This document shows, one piece after another, positions 34,772 through 43,870 of a stretch of DNA of 64,000 bases. A program made the translations under genes and the position numbers. Origin of the DNA: Hymenobacter latericoloratus (GTDB lineage: Bacteria > Bacteroidota > Bacteroidia > Cytophagales > Hymenobacteraceae); the NCBI RefSeq assembly GCF_014199535.1, contig NZ_JACHNV010000005.1, positions 124,001 through 188,000 on the forward strand, written 5' to 3'. A model generated the notes under the pieces. That model was not told where the DNA came from. It was given only the letters and a program-made list of their open reading frames with translations, and searched no databases. Position 1 is the first letter of the stretch. Each line of letters begins with the position of its first letter.

Positions 34772-35485
34772 ATGCAAACGCTTCTTCATACGGCCAACTC
34801 GCGCGGGCACGCCAACCACGGCTGGCTCAATTCCTACCATACCTTCAGCTTTGCCGGCTACCACAACCCCGAGCGGGTACATTTCGGGGTGCTGCGGGTG
34901 TTGAACGACGATACCGTGGCGGGCGGCATGGGTTTCGGTACCCACCCCCACGACAACATGGAAATCATCAGCATTCCGCTTTCCGGCATGCTGGAGCACA
35001 AGGACAGCGCCGGCAACCACGGCATTATCCGCAGCGGCGACGTGCAGGTGATGAGTGCCGGCACGGGCATTGCCCACAGCGAGAAAAACCACAGCCCGCA
35101 CGAAGAAGTGCAGTTTCTGCAGATCTGAGTGTTCCCGAACAAGCGCAACGTAACCCCGCGCTACGATCAGCAAACCTTCCGGGCCGAGGAACGCCGCAAC
35201 CAGTTCCAGCAGATACTTTCGCCCGACCCCACCGACGCGGGCGTCTGGATTCACCAGGATGCGTGGTTTCACCTGGCCGATTTTGAAGCGGGCTTTGCCG
35301 CCGACTATCAGGTGAAGAAGTCGGGCAACGGCGTGTACGTGTTTGTGCTGGAAGGCGACGCCACGGTAGGCGGCCAGGCCCTGCACCGCCGCGACGGCCT
35401 GGGCCTCTGGGACACGGATGGCTTCACGGTGCAGGCGACCTCCAATGCGCGCCTGCTGCTGATGGAAGTTCCCATGAGCTTGTAG
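34772..35485 (+). pseudogene. pirin-family gene broken by one in-frame TGA
   Basis: Reading from ATG 34772 gives a complete 237-codon pirin (MQTLLHTANSRGHANHG start, FGTHPHDNMEIISIPLSG metal-binding region, FVLEGDATVGGQALHRRDG second cupin), except for a TGA at 35126-35128 in the stretch FLQI-stop-VFPNKRNVTPRY. Intact pirins have Trp here, and the paralogue at 36194 has FLQIWIEPKLQNVTPRY, so TGG changed to TGA. The same frame continues to a TAG at 35483-35485 with no other lesion. It could be a recent pseudogene or an assembly error; reinitiation at the GTG after the stop is unlikely to restore a cupin. Confidence 0.9.
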
Positions 35486-35611
35486 TAGCCGGGGCCTTGC
35501 CGGTGCTAATGCCAACCTCCGGGCGTTTCAGGTGTTACTGGGTCTGCCGGGGGTAGGCAGCCACTCCTGTTTTTTTAGTCAGCGCAACTACTTGGCGCAA
35601 TTCTGTCAGTT

Positions 35612-36190
35612 ATGAAACACGCTCCCACCACGTTTCCCGTCCTGGAAACCATTCGCAAGCGCTGGAGCCCCCGCGCTTTTGCCAGCTACCCCGTAGCACC
35701 CGAAACGCTGCAGCAGGTATTTGAGGCCGCTTCCTGGGCCGCCAGCGCCATGAACGAGCAGCCCTGGCGCTACATCTACGCCCACCACGCCGATGGGGAA
35801 GCCTTCCAGAAAATGGTGGACTGCCTGCTGCCCGGCAACCAGCCCTGGGCCCAGCACGCGCCCGTGCTGATTCTGGCCCTGGCCAAAACCCATTATGATA
35901 ACGGCACGCCCAACGGCGCCGCCCTCCACGACCTGGGCCTGGCCAACGGCAACCTAATTCTGGAAGCTACGGCCCTGGGGCTGCACGGCCACTTTATGGG
36001 CGGCTTCGACGCGGCCAAAACCCGCGAGGCATTTCACTTGCCCGAAACCCTGCAGCCCGTAACCTTTATTGCCCTGGGCTACCTGGGCGCCGCCGAGCAG
36101 CTGGAGGAGCCGTTCCTGAGCCGGGAAAAGGCACCGCGCCAGCGTAAGGCCCTCCACGAAATTGCCTTTCACCACCAGCTACCTGCCTAA
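35612..36190 (+). CDS. nitroreductase-family protein
   Basis: A 192-residue FMN-dependent oxidoreductase of the nitroreductase fold. Typical motifs: RKRWSPRAFASYPV near the N-terminus, EAASWAASAMNEQPWRYI, and the central DLGLANGNLILEATALGLHG with a following MGGFD. The C-terminus has VALGYLG-like VTFIALGYLGAAEQL. It lies between two pirin genes, 3 bases before the intact one, so these two are probably co-transcribed; pirin and nitroreductase pairs are common in such genomes. Confidence 0.9.
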   Translation: MKHAPTTFPVLETIRKRWSPRAFASYPVAPETLQQVFEAASWAASAMNEQPWRYIYAHHADGEAFQKMVDCLLPGNQPWAQHAPVLILALAKTHYDNGTPNGAALHDLGLANGNLILEATALGLHGHFMGGFDAAKTREAFHLPETLQPVTFIALGYLGAAEQLEEPFLSREKAPRQRKALHEIAFHHQLPA

Positions 36191-36193
36191 CCC

Positions 36194-36904
36194 ATGCCGT
36201 ACCGCCTTACCCCCGCCTCCGACCGCGGCCTGAAGGACATTGGCTGGCTGCAGAGTCACTTTTCCCTCAGCTTCGGCCCCTACGCCAACCCCGAGCGGGC
36301 CGGCTTCGGGCTGCTGCGCGTCTTCAATGATGACTTCGTGAAGCCCGGCCACGGGTTTGGCCTGCACGCCCACGCCAACATGGAAATTATTTCCGTGATG
36401 CTGGCCGGGCACATGAACCACAAAGACTCGCTGGGCTATTCCGAGGAGGTAACCCAGGACTGGGTGCAGATTATGAGCGCCGGCTCGGGGCTGCGGCACG
36501 AAGAGCACAACATCGGGCAGGAGGAAGTCAATTTTCTGCAGATCTGGATTGAGCCCAAGCTCCAGAACGTGACGCCGCGCTACCAGCGCCGCCACTTCCC
36601 CCGCGAAAAGCGCCGCAACCAACTCACCACCATTGTCAGCAACGAGGAAGGCACGGCCCACTGCTGGATCAACCAGAACGCCAAGCTCAGTTTGGGCTTG
36701 TTCGAGACCGGCCAGACGGTGGAATACCGCCTGAATCCGCTCAACAAGTGCGTATTTCTTTTCCTGATGGAAGGCCGGCTAACGGTAAAAGGGCAGGCCG
36801 TGGGGCCCCGCGAAAGTCTCGGCCTCTGGGAAACTGATGCCGTGGCCATTCAGGTGGAGGCCGAAAGTCACTTCCTTCTGCTTGAGGTTCCTATCAATCA
36901 TTAG
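36194..36904 (+). CDS. pirin family protein
   Basis: A 236-residue bicupin. The metal-binding first cupin contains FGLHAHANMEIISVMLAGHMNH and the second EHNIGQEEVNFLQIWIEPKLQNVTPRY. The family includes quercetinases and transcription cofactors; function here unknown. It begins 3 bases after the nitroreductase gene. It resembles the pseudogene at 34772 but is not a simple duplicate: the two differ throughout. Confidence 0.93.
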   Translation: MPYRLTPASDRGLKDIGWLQSHFSLSFGPYANPERAGFGLLRVFNDDFVKPGHGFGLHAHANMEIISVMLAGHMNHKDSLGYSEEVTQDWVQIMSAGSGLRHEEHNIGQEEVNFLQIWIEPKLQNVTPRYQRRHFPREKRRNQLTTIVSNEEGTAHCWINQNAKLSLGLFETGQTVEYRLNPLNKCVFLFLMEGRLTVKGQAVGPRESLGLWETDAVAIQVEAESHFLLLEVPINH

Positions 36905-37089
36905 GGCGGCTTCCAGGCCCGGGCCCAGCACTACACGCCGGATTTCTGCGCCCCGCAGAAGTTCGGCGTTTTTTTGGGCGCGTTAAGCCGGCCGCTACGG
37001 AAGCTGGTGGGGTAGAGTTGCACATCCTTTAGAAAATCTGCCTGATTGTAGCGTCCTTTGTGGTAATTTTCTGTTGCTTACCTCTTTCT

Positions 37090-39516
37090 ATGAAGATACT
37101 TCGACTTACCCTGGCCCTCTGCGTGGGTACCATGGGCCTGGCAGCGGCGCAGGATCTGCCCTACCAGACTCCGCCCCGCGCCATTGCTGCGCTGGCCGAA
37201 GCCCCGCCTACCCCCCGCGTCAGCTTTGCCTCCAACGGGCAATGGATGCTGGTGATGGAAGTGCGGGACATGCCCACTATTGCCGAGCTTAGCCAACCCG
37301 AGCTACGCCTGGCTGGCCTGCGCATCAATCCGCGCACCAATGGCAGCAGCCGGGCTTCTTACGCCTCTTCCATGCGCCTGCGGCAGCTGCCCGACGGCAA
37401 AGAGCTGCTCATCACCGGCCTGCCAGCCAATGCCCGCATCAGCGACGTGCAATGGTCGCCGGACAACACCAAGATTGCCTTTACCCACACCACCAACAAC
37501 CACGTGGAGCTGTGGATTGCCGATGTGGCCTCGGCCTCGGCACGGCTGGTGCCCAATCTGTTTCTGAACAGCGTGTTCGGCACGCCCTTCGAGTGGGTTT
37601 CTGACAACAAAACCATTATTGCCCGCGCCGTTGTAGGCGGCCGCGGCGAAGCGCCCAGCGCAGCAGAGGCTCCCAAGGGTCCGGCCATTCAGCAGAACAT
37701 CGGCAAGACGGCCGGTGCCCGGACCTACCAGGATCTGCTGAAAAACCCCATTGATGAGCGGCTGTTCGATTATTACGCTCTGGCCCAGGTAGTGAAAGTA
37801 GGCCTGGATGGCCGCATGGCCCCGCTGGGTCAGCCCGGCATTATTCAGCAGGCGTTGCCCGCCCCCAACGGCCGCTACGTGATGGTGCGCACCCGCCACC
37901 GCCCCTACTCTTACACCCTGCCTGTCAGCTCCTTCCCTCAGCGGGTAGATATCCTGAACCTGGAAGGCCTGGTGGTAAAGGAGCTGGCTGAAGTGCCCTT
38001 GGCCGACAACGTGCCAACCAGCTTTGATGCCGTGCCCACCGGCCCCCGGCAGTTTGGCTGGCGTGAGGACGCGCCCAATACCGCGTTCTGGGTAGAAGCC
38101 CAGGATGGTGGCAACCCCAAAACGGAAGCCGCCGTGCGCGACAAGCTGTACGGCCTGGCAGCCCCCTTCGACGGGCAGCCCCAGGAGCTGGCGGCCCTAC
38201 CCCTGCGCTTCCGCGACATCCACTGGGGCAACGATAAGCTGGCCCTGGTGGAAGGCTACCGCTGGGCCGACCGCAAGGAAACCACCTGGACCCTGGACCT
38301 GGCCACCAAAACGTCCCTTACCCCTCTTTTCGAGCGCTCCGCGCAGGACACGTACACCCATCCTGGCTCGCCCTACCTGCGCCGCAACGCCCAGGGCCGC
38401 TACGTGCTGGCCACCGACGTTACCGGCGACGTAGTGTACCTGATTGGGGCCGGCGCTTCGCCGGAAGGAGAGCGGCCCTTCATTGATGAGCTGAACGTAC
38501 GCACCAAGAAGAGCTTACGCTGGTGGCGCTCCGAGGCCCCGTACTACGAGATGCCGGTTTCTATTCTCGACGCCAACAAACGCATGTTCGTGACGCGCCG
38601 CGAGTCGCCGCAGGAGTCGCCCAACTACTTCCTGCGCGACGCCCCGAGCCTGAAACTCACGCCCCTCACCAAGTTCCCGAACCCCTACGCCACCTTGGGC
38701 AACTTGCAGAAGCAGGTACTCAAGTACAAGCGCGCCGATGGCGTGGAGCTGACCGCCAACCTGTACCTGCCGCCCAACTACAAGAAGGAAGACGGCCCCC
38801 TGCCCACTCTGATGGAGGCCTACCCCGTAGAGTTCAAGGATAAGAAAGACGCCAGCCAGGTGAAGGGCTCGCCCTATACCTTTGCCCGCCTCAACTGGGG
38901 CTCGCCGGTGTTCTGGGTAACGCAGGGCTACGCCGTACTGCAAGGCACCAGCATTCCGATTGTAGGCGAGGGCACCAAGCAGCCCAACGACACCTACGTG
39001 GAGCAGCTCACGGCTTCGGCCAAGGCCGCCATTGACGAGGGCAAGCGCCTGGGCGTGGTGGACCCCAACCGGGTGGCCGTAATGGGCCACAGCTACGGCG
39101 CCTTCATGACGGCTAACCTGTTGGCTCACACGAATCTGTTCAAAGCCGGCATTGCGCGTAGCGGCGCTTACAACCGCACCCTCACGCCCTTCGGGTTCCA
39201 GGGCGAGGAGCGCACTTTCTGGGAAGCCCCGGAAGTGTACAACGCCATGTCGCCCTTCAACTTCGCCAACAAAATCAAAACCCCGATTCTGTTGATTCAC
39301 GGTGAAGCGGATAACAACTCCGGCACCTTCCCCATCCAGAGTGAGCGGTTCTACAACGCCCTGAAGGGCCACGGCGCCACGGTGCGCTACGTGGTGCTCC
39401 CCGCGGAGTCGCACGGCTATGCCGCCCGCGAGTCCATCATGCACATGCTCTGGGAAATGAATACGTGGCTGGACACCTACGTGAAGAAAGCCAGCCCGGG
39501 TGAGCCGCTGAAGTAA
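37090..39516 (+). CDS. S9-family serine peptidase (prolyl oligopeptidase fold), exported
   Basis: An 808-residue protein. The ATG at 37090 gives a signal peptide (MKILRLTLALCVGTMGLAAA-Q). An N-terminal beta-propeller domain (about residues 30-550) is followed by an alpha/beta-hydrolase domain with catalytic Ser668 (GHSYGAFM), Asp741 (HGEADNN) and His775 (ESHGY). This order matches acylaminoacyl-peptidase/DPP-like S9 enzymes that cleave short peptides in the periplasm. Monocistronic with a strong terminator. Confidence 0.93.
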   Translation: MKILRLTLALCVGTMGLAAAQDLPYQTPPRAIAALAEAPPTPRVSFASNGQWMLVMEVRDMPTIAELSQPELRLAGLRINPRTNGSSRASYASSMRLRQLPDGKELLITGLPANARISDVQWSPDNTKIAFTHTTNNHVELWIADVASASARLVPNLFLNSVFGTPFEWVSDNKTIIARAVVGGRGEAPSAAEAPKGPAIQQNIGKTAGARTYQDLLKNPIDERLFDYYALAQVVKVGLDGRMAPLGQPGIIQQALPAPNGRYVMVRTRHRPYSYTLPVSSFPQRVDILNLEGLVVKELAEVPLADNVPTSFDAVPTGPRQFGWREDAPNTAFWVEAQDGGNPKTEAAVRDKLYGLAAPFDGQPQELAALPLRFRDIHWGNDKLALVEGYRWADRKETTWTLDLATKTSLTPLFERSAQDTYTHPGSPYLRRNAQGRYVLATDVTGDVVYLIGAGASPEGERPFIDELNVRTKKSLRWWRSEAPYYEMPVSILDANKRMFVTRRESPQESPNYFLRDAPSLKLTPLTKFPNPYATLGNLQKQVLKYKRADGVELTANLYLPPNYKKEDGPLPTLMEAYPVEFKDKKDASQVKGSPYTFARLNWGSPVFWVTQGYAVLQGTSIPIVGEGTKQPNDTYVEQLTASAKAAIDEGKRLGVVDPNRVAVMGHSYGAFMTANLLAHTNLFKAGIARSGAYNRTLTPFGFQGEERTFWEAPEVYNAMSPFNFANKIKTPILLIHGEADNNSGTFPIQSERFYNALKGHGATVRYVVLPAESHGYAARESIMHMLWEMNTWLDTYVKKASPGEPLK

Positions 39517-39539
39517 GGCCAAGCACTGCTCCTTTGCCT

Positions 39540-39590
39540 GAGCTATAAAAATGCCCCCAGACTGCTAATCTGGGGGCATTTTTATAGCTC
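39540..39590. terminator. 22-bp perfect terminator palindrome
   Basis: gagctataaaaatgcccccaga-type arms (39540-39561 and 39569-39590) with A and T runs inside the stem on both strands. Confidence 0.9.
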
Positions 39591-39722
39591 AGCTTCTATA
39601 TAGTATTTTATTATAGCATGCAACAGAACTGCGTGCAAAATTATGCCCAGTTTGAAACCTACGTTTTAGGGCTTCGTTAAAAAGCCAAACATCATCCTTT
39701 CAGGATTTTAATCATAGATGCC

Positions 39723-40016
39723 ATGAAAACGATCAAAATATATGCGGCTATGCTTTCGGCCTTATTTGTGATGGAAAGCACGGTAGTAGTTTCGGACGCC
39801 GAAGCCCAGACCAAGCCCAGGAAAACCTGGAGTAAGAAAGCCAAAGGTGCCGCCATTGGCGGCGGAGCCGGGGCCGTCACCGGCGCCGTGGTTGGGGGCG
39901 GCAAAGGTGCCGTTATTGGTACCGTAGCTGGCGCCGCCGCGGGCGGCCTGATTGGTCGTAAGAAAGACAAGAAGAAAGACCCCGTGCGCTACGAGCAGTA
40001 TTCGCGCCGCGACTAA
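39723..40016 (+). CDS. glycine-zipper small exported protein
   Basis: A 97-residue protein with a signal-like N-terminus (MKTIKIYAAMLSALFVMES). After a basic segment (KPRKTWSKKAKGAA) comes a glycine zipper, IGGGAGAVTGAVVGGGKGAV, and a second stretch IGTVAGAAAGGLIG, each spaced by glycines every four residues, as in YMGG/glycine-zipper membrane proteins. The tail is charged. Possibly a small envelope protein; a terminator follows directly. Confidence 0.8.
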   Translation: MKTIKIYAAMLSALFVMESTVVVSDAEAQTKPRKTWSKKAKGAAIGGGAGAVTGAVVGGGKGAVIGTVAGAAAGGLIGRKKDKKKDPVRYEQYSRRD

Positions 40017-40035
40017 TCAACAGAACCAACCAGTC

Positions 40036-40077
40036 AAAAGAAGGCCCCAGGCTACATAGCCTGGGGCCTTCTCTTTT
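40036..40077 (+). terminator. terminator after glycine-zipper gene
   Basis: aggccccaggct and agcctggggcctt arms flanked by aaaag and cttttg. Confidence 0.85.
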
Positions 40078-40282
40078 GCTTAGCTGCTAGCCTACCCCAG
40101 AGCTTACAGGCCAACGCGGGTGCCATAGAGGCTGCTCCTGGCCGCAGGCCGGCGGAGGGTATTTTTCCCGTAGGAAGCAAAACCTGCTGTTGCTCTACTT
40201 AGCCCGCCCATGGCCACAGCCGTAGCTTCCGACGCCCGCAAACTGAGCCCGGCCGTGCAACCTCCGCCACTTCCGCCCGAAT

Positions 40283-41224
40283 ATGGATACGATGCACTTA
40301 TTTATTTACTCCAACCTGAGCGCGGCCGCCCGGGCCCATCTGCTCCGGCAGCTTCCGTCCGATACGACGGTCACTTTCCGCACCGACCTGCTCCCGGCCG
40401 AGCAACGACCGGCCCTGGCTACGGCCGATGTGCTGCTGGGCAACCCGCCTCCTGGTTGGCTGACGCCGCCGCCGCCGCACCTGCAGTTCTGGCAAATTGA
40501 TTCAGCCGGGATTGACCAGTACCAAGGGGTAGCCCTGCCCTGCCCGGTAGCCAACATGGGCGACTTTTTTGCCTGGCCCTGCGCCGAAACCATGGTGGCG
40601 GGCCTGCTGGGCCTGCTGCGCTACGTGCCGGAGCTGGCCGTGCTGCAGGCTGAGAAGCGGTGGGTGGGCGCCCCGTTGCGCCCCCGGCTGGGGCTGCTGC
40701 GCGACAAGCGGGTAATTATTCTGGGCCGCGGAACCATTGGCAAGGCCGTAGCCCAGCAGCTAACGGGTTTCGGCTGCGCGGTGCAGTTTCTGGCCCGCAC
40801 CGATCCGCAGGCGCAACTGCATTCCAAGCCGGAGCTGCAGGCAGCCCTTCCCACCGCCGACATCGTAGTAAACTGCCTGCCTGGCAGCGCCAAGGGGTTT
40901 TTCTCGCGGGAGCTGATTGCGGCTCTGCCTCCGGGGGCGCTTTATGCCAGCGTGGGCCGCGGCACCACCACCGACGAGCCAGCGCTTATTGAGGCCCTGC
41001 AGGCGGGCCACTTGGGCGGGGCCGTGCTGGACGTAACGGCCCAGGAGCCGCTGCCGGTCGATAATCAGCTATGGAGCCTGCCGCGGGTGCTACTGACCCA
41101 GCACAGCGGCGGCGGGCAGCCCGGCGAGGATGAAGGCAAAGTAGATGTGTTGCTGCGCAACCTCCGGCACCTGCGCCAGCACGAGGCCCTGGAAAACCAG
41201 GTGCAGCTGGCGCGGGGCTATTAA
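40283..41224 (+). CDS. D-isomer-specific 2-hydroxyacid dehydrogenase
   Basis: A 313-residue NAD(P)-dependent enzyme of the D-2-hydroxyacid dehydrogenase (glyoxylate/hydroxypyruvate reductase-like) family. The N-terminal substrate domain (IDSAGIDQYQG) is followed by the nucleotide-binding motif ILGRGTIGKAVAQQL, the catalytic region VGRGTTTDEPALI, the Glu in TAQEPLPVDN and the catalytic His in LTQHSGGGQPG. It is slightly shorter than most members. The ATG at 40283 is the first good start. Confidence 0.88.
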   Translation: MDTMHLFIYSNLSAAARAHLLRQLPSDTTVTFRTDLLPAEQRPALATADVLLGNPPPGWLTPPPPHLQFWQIDSAGIDQYQGVALPCPVANMGDFFAWPCAETMVAGLLGLLRYVPELAVLQAEKRWVGAPLRPRLGLLRDKRVIILGRGTIGKAVAQQLTGFGCAVQFLARTDPQAQLHSKPELQAALPTADIVVNCLPGSAKGFFSRELIAALPPGALYASVGRGTTTDEPALIEALQAGHLGGAVLDVTAQEPLPVDNQLWSLPRVLLTQHSGGGQPGEDEGKVDVLLRNLRHLRQHEALENQVQLARGY

Positions 41225-41706
41225 GTTACTGGGAGGCCGCAGCAACTCTCGCAAACGGAACCGAGTAGGTTCTTTCAGCGGCGGCTTTTGAACACCCCAC
41301 GCACGTACTCCGCTAACACGGAAGCCCGCCCGTGGCAACACGTAGCTGCCAACCTCGCCCGGGAGAAAACCAGTACGAGTATCAAGCCAAGCTTGTGCCG
41401 GGAGGCTACCGCATTCGGTTTGAGCTGGATACAGACCTGGGGGCGGCTTTGAAAGCGGCGCGCTACCCTGCCCAACCATTAGGAACTGCACCTGGCCCCG
41501 GGCCACGCGCACGAGCCCGAAGTCTTACTCACTTCCACGAAGGAATAAGCCATTACAAATGCCGCGCAGCTCCAGGAAAGCCACCACATGCTGTATTTGA
41601 TTTACTGCAGCGCCTACTTCCCCCGCCAGCCCGCAGGCGGTAGCGGGCTCCCTACCCCTGCTTTAGCGGGAAACCGGGTTTGAGAACAGCTGGCACGCTG
41701 CGCAGG
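41225..41706. other. intergenic region with possible decayed gene
   Basis: No intact gene. On the plus strand, frames around 41332-41640 give protein-like but broken text (LVPGGYRIRFELDTDLGAAL, and in another frame a sequence ending MLYLIYCSAYFP), which suggests an old coding remnant. I cannot name it. Confidence 0.35.
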
Positions 41707-41847
41707 TTAATGCCCCGGAATAATACCCGTCAGGCGCATGAGCCAGCCCAGCAGGTACACCCCTATGATCACGAGCACATAGGCCCACCAGGGCATGTGG
41801 GCCAGCCGGTAGCCCAGACCCATGTATCTTCTCGGTCTTGTTTCCAT
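41707..41847 (-). CDS. 46-residue small membrane protein
   Basis: The ATG at 41847-41845 opens a 46-codon frame to TAA at 41709-41707. It has a basic start (METRPRRYMG), one predicted membrane helix (MPWWAYVLVIIGVYLLGWLM) and a short exposed end (RLTGIIPGH). Codon use fits neighbours. I do not recognise the family. It lies divergent from the HPP gene with 180 bases between them. Confidence 0.65.
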   Translation of the reverse strand: METRPRRYMGLGYRLAHMPWWAYVLVIIGVYLLGWLMRLTGIIPGH

Positions 41848-42025
41848 AGCGAGCTGTTGGTTAATTACCTACTTATACTTTAAGATACATTTTTAATCGA
41901 ATAAATCCTAACGCAGTCTGCCTCATACATAGCCTTCAGCAGCGGCCCGGGTTGCGCCGCGCCGCCTGGCTTTGCAGTGCAACCCGGGCCGGCAGGTAGT
42001 ACCTTTGCGCGCGTACAGATTTGCC

Positions 42026-42610
42026 ATGCGAGAAAAGCTCAGACAACGCATGCGCCGGGCGCGCTACATCTTTTACCAAGAAACCCTTTTTGATTATCAG
42101 GAGCACCTCTGGACTTTCCTGGGCTCGTTTGTGGGTATTGGCTTGCTGGGATGGCTGAACAGCGCCTTCCTGCCCCCCTACGACAACCTGTTTCTGATTG
42201 CCTCCTTCGGAGCCTCCTCGGTGCTGATTTATGGCCACATCAACAGTCCTCTGGCCCAGCCCCGCAACCTCATAGGCGGGCACGTAGTCAGTGCGCTGGT
42301 GGGCGTTACGGTGCAGCAGCTGCTACCCGCCCCGCTGTGGCTAACGGCGGCCCTGGCCGTTTCGCTGGCCATTGTGCTCATGCAGATAACCCGCACCCTG
42401 CACCCGCCGGGTGGGGCTACGGCCCTGATGGCCGTGGTAGGCTCCGAGAAGCTCAAGGCCCTGGGCTACCTCTACGTGCTGAGTCCCGTGCTGTCGGGCG
42501 TGCTGATTTTGTTTGTGGTGGCTATGGTGTTCAACAACGCCACCGCACACCGCAGCTACCCGGCCAACAAGCACTGGTTCAAGATCTGGCGGCGGCGCTA
42601 CCCCCGCTAG
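42026..42610 (+). CDS. HPP family membrane protein
   Basis: A 194-residue inner-membrane protein with four to five helices. The family signature HPPGGATALMAVV is present, along with FLIASFGASSVLIYG and the N-terminal cytoplasmic segment. ATG 42026 is preferred because the frame's upstream extension is not membrane-like. HPP proteins are thought to transport nitrite in plastids; in bacteria the role is unclear. Its TAG stop and the stop of the convergent DUF72 gene share the palindrome ctag. Confidence 0.9.
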   Translation: MREKLRQRMRRARYIFYQETLFDYQEHLWTFLGSFVGIGLLGWLNSAFLPPYDNLFLIASFGASSVLIYGHINSPLAQPRNLIGGHVVSALVGVTVQQLLPAPLWLTAALAVSLAIVLMQITRTLHPPGGATALMAVVGSEKLKALGYLYVLSPVLSGVLILFVVAMVFNNATAHRSYPANKHWFKIWRRRYPR

Positions 42611-43374
42611 CGTTGGGCGCCGGTTAGCGCCAGCATCTGTCGGGCATCACCGATGGCGGAGGCATCAATGTCGTTATTGAAGTAGAGGTAGGCCTCCTGA
42701 ACGTGCCCGGCAGCTTCTATATTCTGGTGCACCCGCCGCAGAAACTCCTCGGGGTAAGGCGACTTATACAGCTCCGGCGTGCCGTGAAAGCGGTAGTAAA
42801 GCAGTTGGGTGTTGGGTACTACCTCATCGGGCAGGGCCGGATGGCTCTGGCCCACAAAGGCAATGCGCCGCCGGGCCAACTCCTGGTACACGTGGCCCAG
42901 CCACCAGCTGGGGTGCCGGAACTCCACCGCGTTCCGGAAAGCCGGGTAGAGGCTGTCGGTGATGCGGGCCAGGCGCTCCTCGGAGTACGTGAGGCGCGGG
43001 GGCAGCTGAAAAAGCACCGGCCCCAGCTTTTCACGCAGGCCCTCCTGCACGGCACTGTAGAAATCGGCCAGCAGCTGGGCGCAGTCGTGAAACTGCTTGT
43101 AGTGGGTAATCAGGCGCGGAGCCTTCACCGAAAACCGAAAATCGGGTGGGCTTTGCTGGTGCCAGCTCTCCAGGGCCGAAAGCTGGGGAAAGCGGTAGAA
43201 CGTCACGTTCAGCTCCAGCGTCCGGAAGTGCTGCTGATAAAGCTCGAACCACCGGCCCTGGGGCAATTTCTCGGGGTAGAACGCGCCCCGCCAGTGCCGG
43301 TAGTGAAAGCCCGAGCAACCAATGTGGTAGGTGGGAGCGGCAGCGGGCTTTGGGTTCGGGAGCAGGGTAGCCAT
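42607..43374 (-). CDS. DUF72 domain protein
   Basis: A 255-residue TIM-barrel-like protein. Characteristic text: IGCSGFHYRHWRGAFYPE at the start, FRFSVKAPRLITHYK, PVLFQLPPRL, RNAVEFRHPSWW and YYRFHGTPELY. DUF72 has no assigned function (related to YecE). It follows the DUF2243 gene by 3 bases on the minus strand, suggesting an operon. It ends in a 4-base convergent overlap with HPP. Confidence 0.92.
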   Translation of the reverse strand: MATLLPNPKPAAAPTYHIGCSGFHYRHWRGAFYPEKLPQGRWFELYQQHFRTLELNVTFYRFPQLSALESWHQQSPPDFRFSVKAPRLITHYKQFHDCAQLLADFYSAVQEGLREKLGPVLFQLPPRLTYSEERLARITDSLYPAFRNAVEFRHPSWWLGHVYQELARRRIAFVGQSHPALPDEVVPNTQLLYYRFHGTPELYKSPYPEEFLRRVHQNIEAAGHVQEAYLYFNNDIDASAIGDARQMLALTGAQR

Positions 43375-43377
43375 GGA

Positions 43378-43870
43378 TTAGGCGCCGTAGGCCGTTCGGG
43401 GGGCCGTATCGGCGCGCCCGGCCCGGACCAGAGCCCAGCCGGCCAGCAGCAGCAGCCCCCCAAACGCCAGGAAGGCCATATCCCAGGGCATTTTCTGCTC
43501 GGTGTACTCGTACACGTGGTGCAGCCCCAGAATGGTGTGGTCAATCAGGCCTTCTATCACATTAAACAAACCCCAGCCCAGCAGCAGCCCGCCCACCAGC
43601 GTCCGGCCCGACCATGGCACATCGGGGCGGCGGCTGGCGGCCCACAGCACCCGCAGCCCAATGGCCGTGAGCACCCACACAGCCGCATGGAACACCCCGT
43701 CCCAGTACATATTCACTTTCGCGGCCACCAGGTTATCGGGGGGCAGTTGGTTGGAAAGCATGTTGTGCCACTGCAGAATCTGGTGGAGCACAATGCCATC
43801 AACAAAGCCGCCCAGGCCAGCGCCCAGCAGCAATCAGGGGAGTACGGTGCAGGGGTTGAGGTTGGGTCAT
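43378..43870 (-). pseudogene. DUF2243 membrane protein gene with a probable one-base frameshift
   Basis: The body (GLGGFVDGIVLHQILQWHNML, then four to five helices, ending in TYGA-type text) is DUF2243. The ATG at 43870-43868 overlaps the previous gene's stop as ATGA, the classic coupled arrangement, and begins MTQPQPLHRTPL. At about 43834 an extra A on the minus strand breaks the frame: removing it would continue as L-LLLGAGLGGFVDG. Without the change, the body is open only from a TTG at 43833 directly after a TGA. Real mutation, sequencing error or recoding cannot be told apart here. DUF2243 proteins are multi-pass membrane proteins of unknown role. Confidence 0.7.

Noticed and set aside
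35129..35485. Independent gene starting with GTG after the pirin stop
   Set aside because: It is simply the second half of the pirin in the same frame.
41332..41643. 103-residue frame starting with GTG
   Set aside because: The text is protein-like only in its middle and other frames show similar bits; treated as a decayed remnant.
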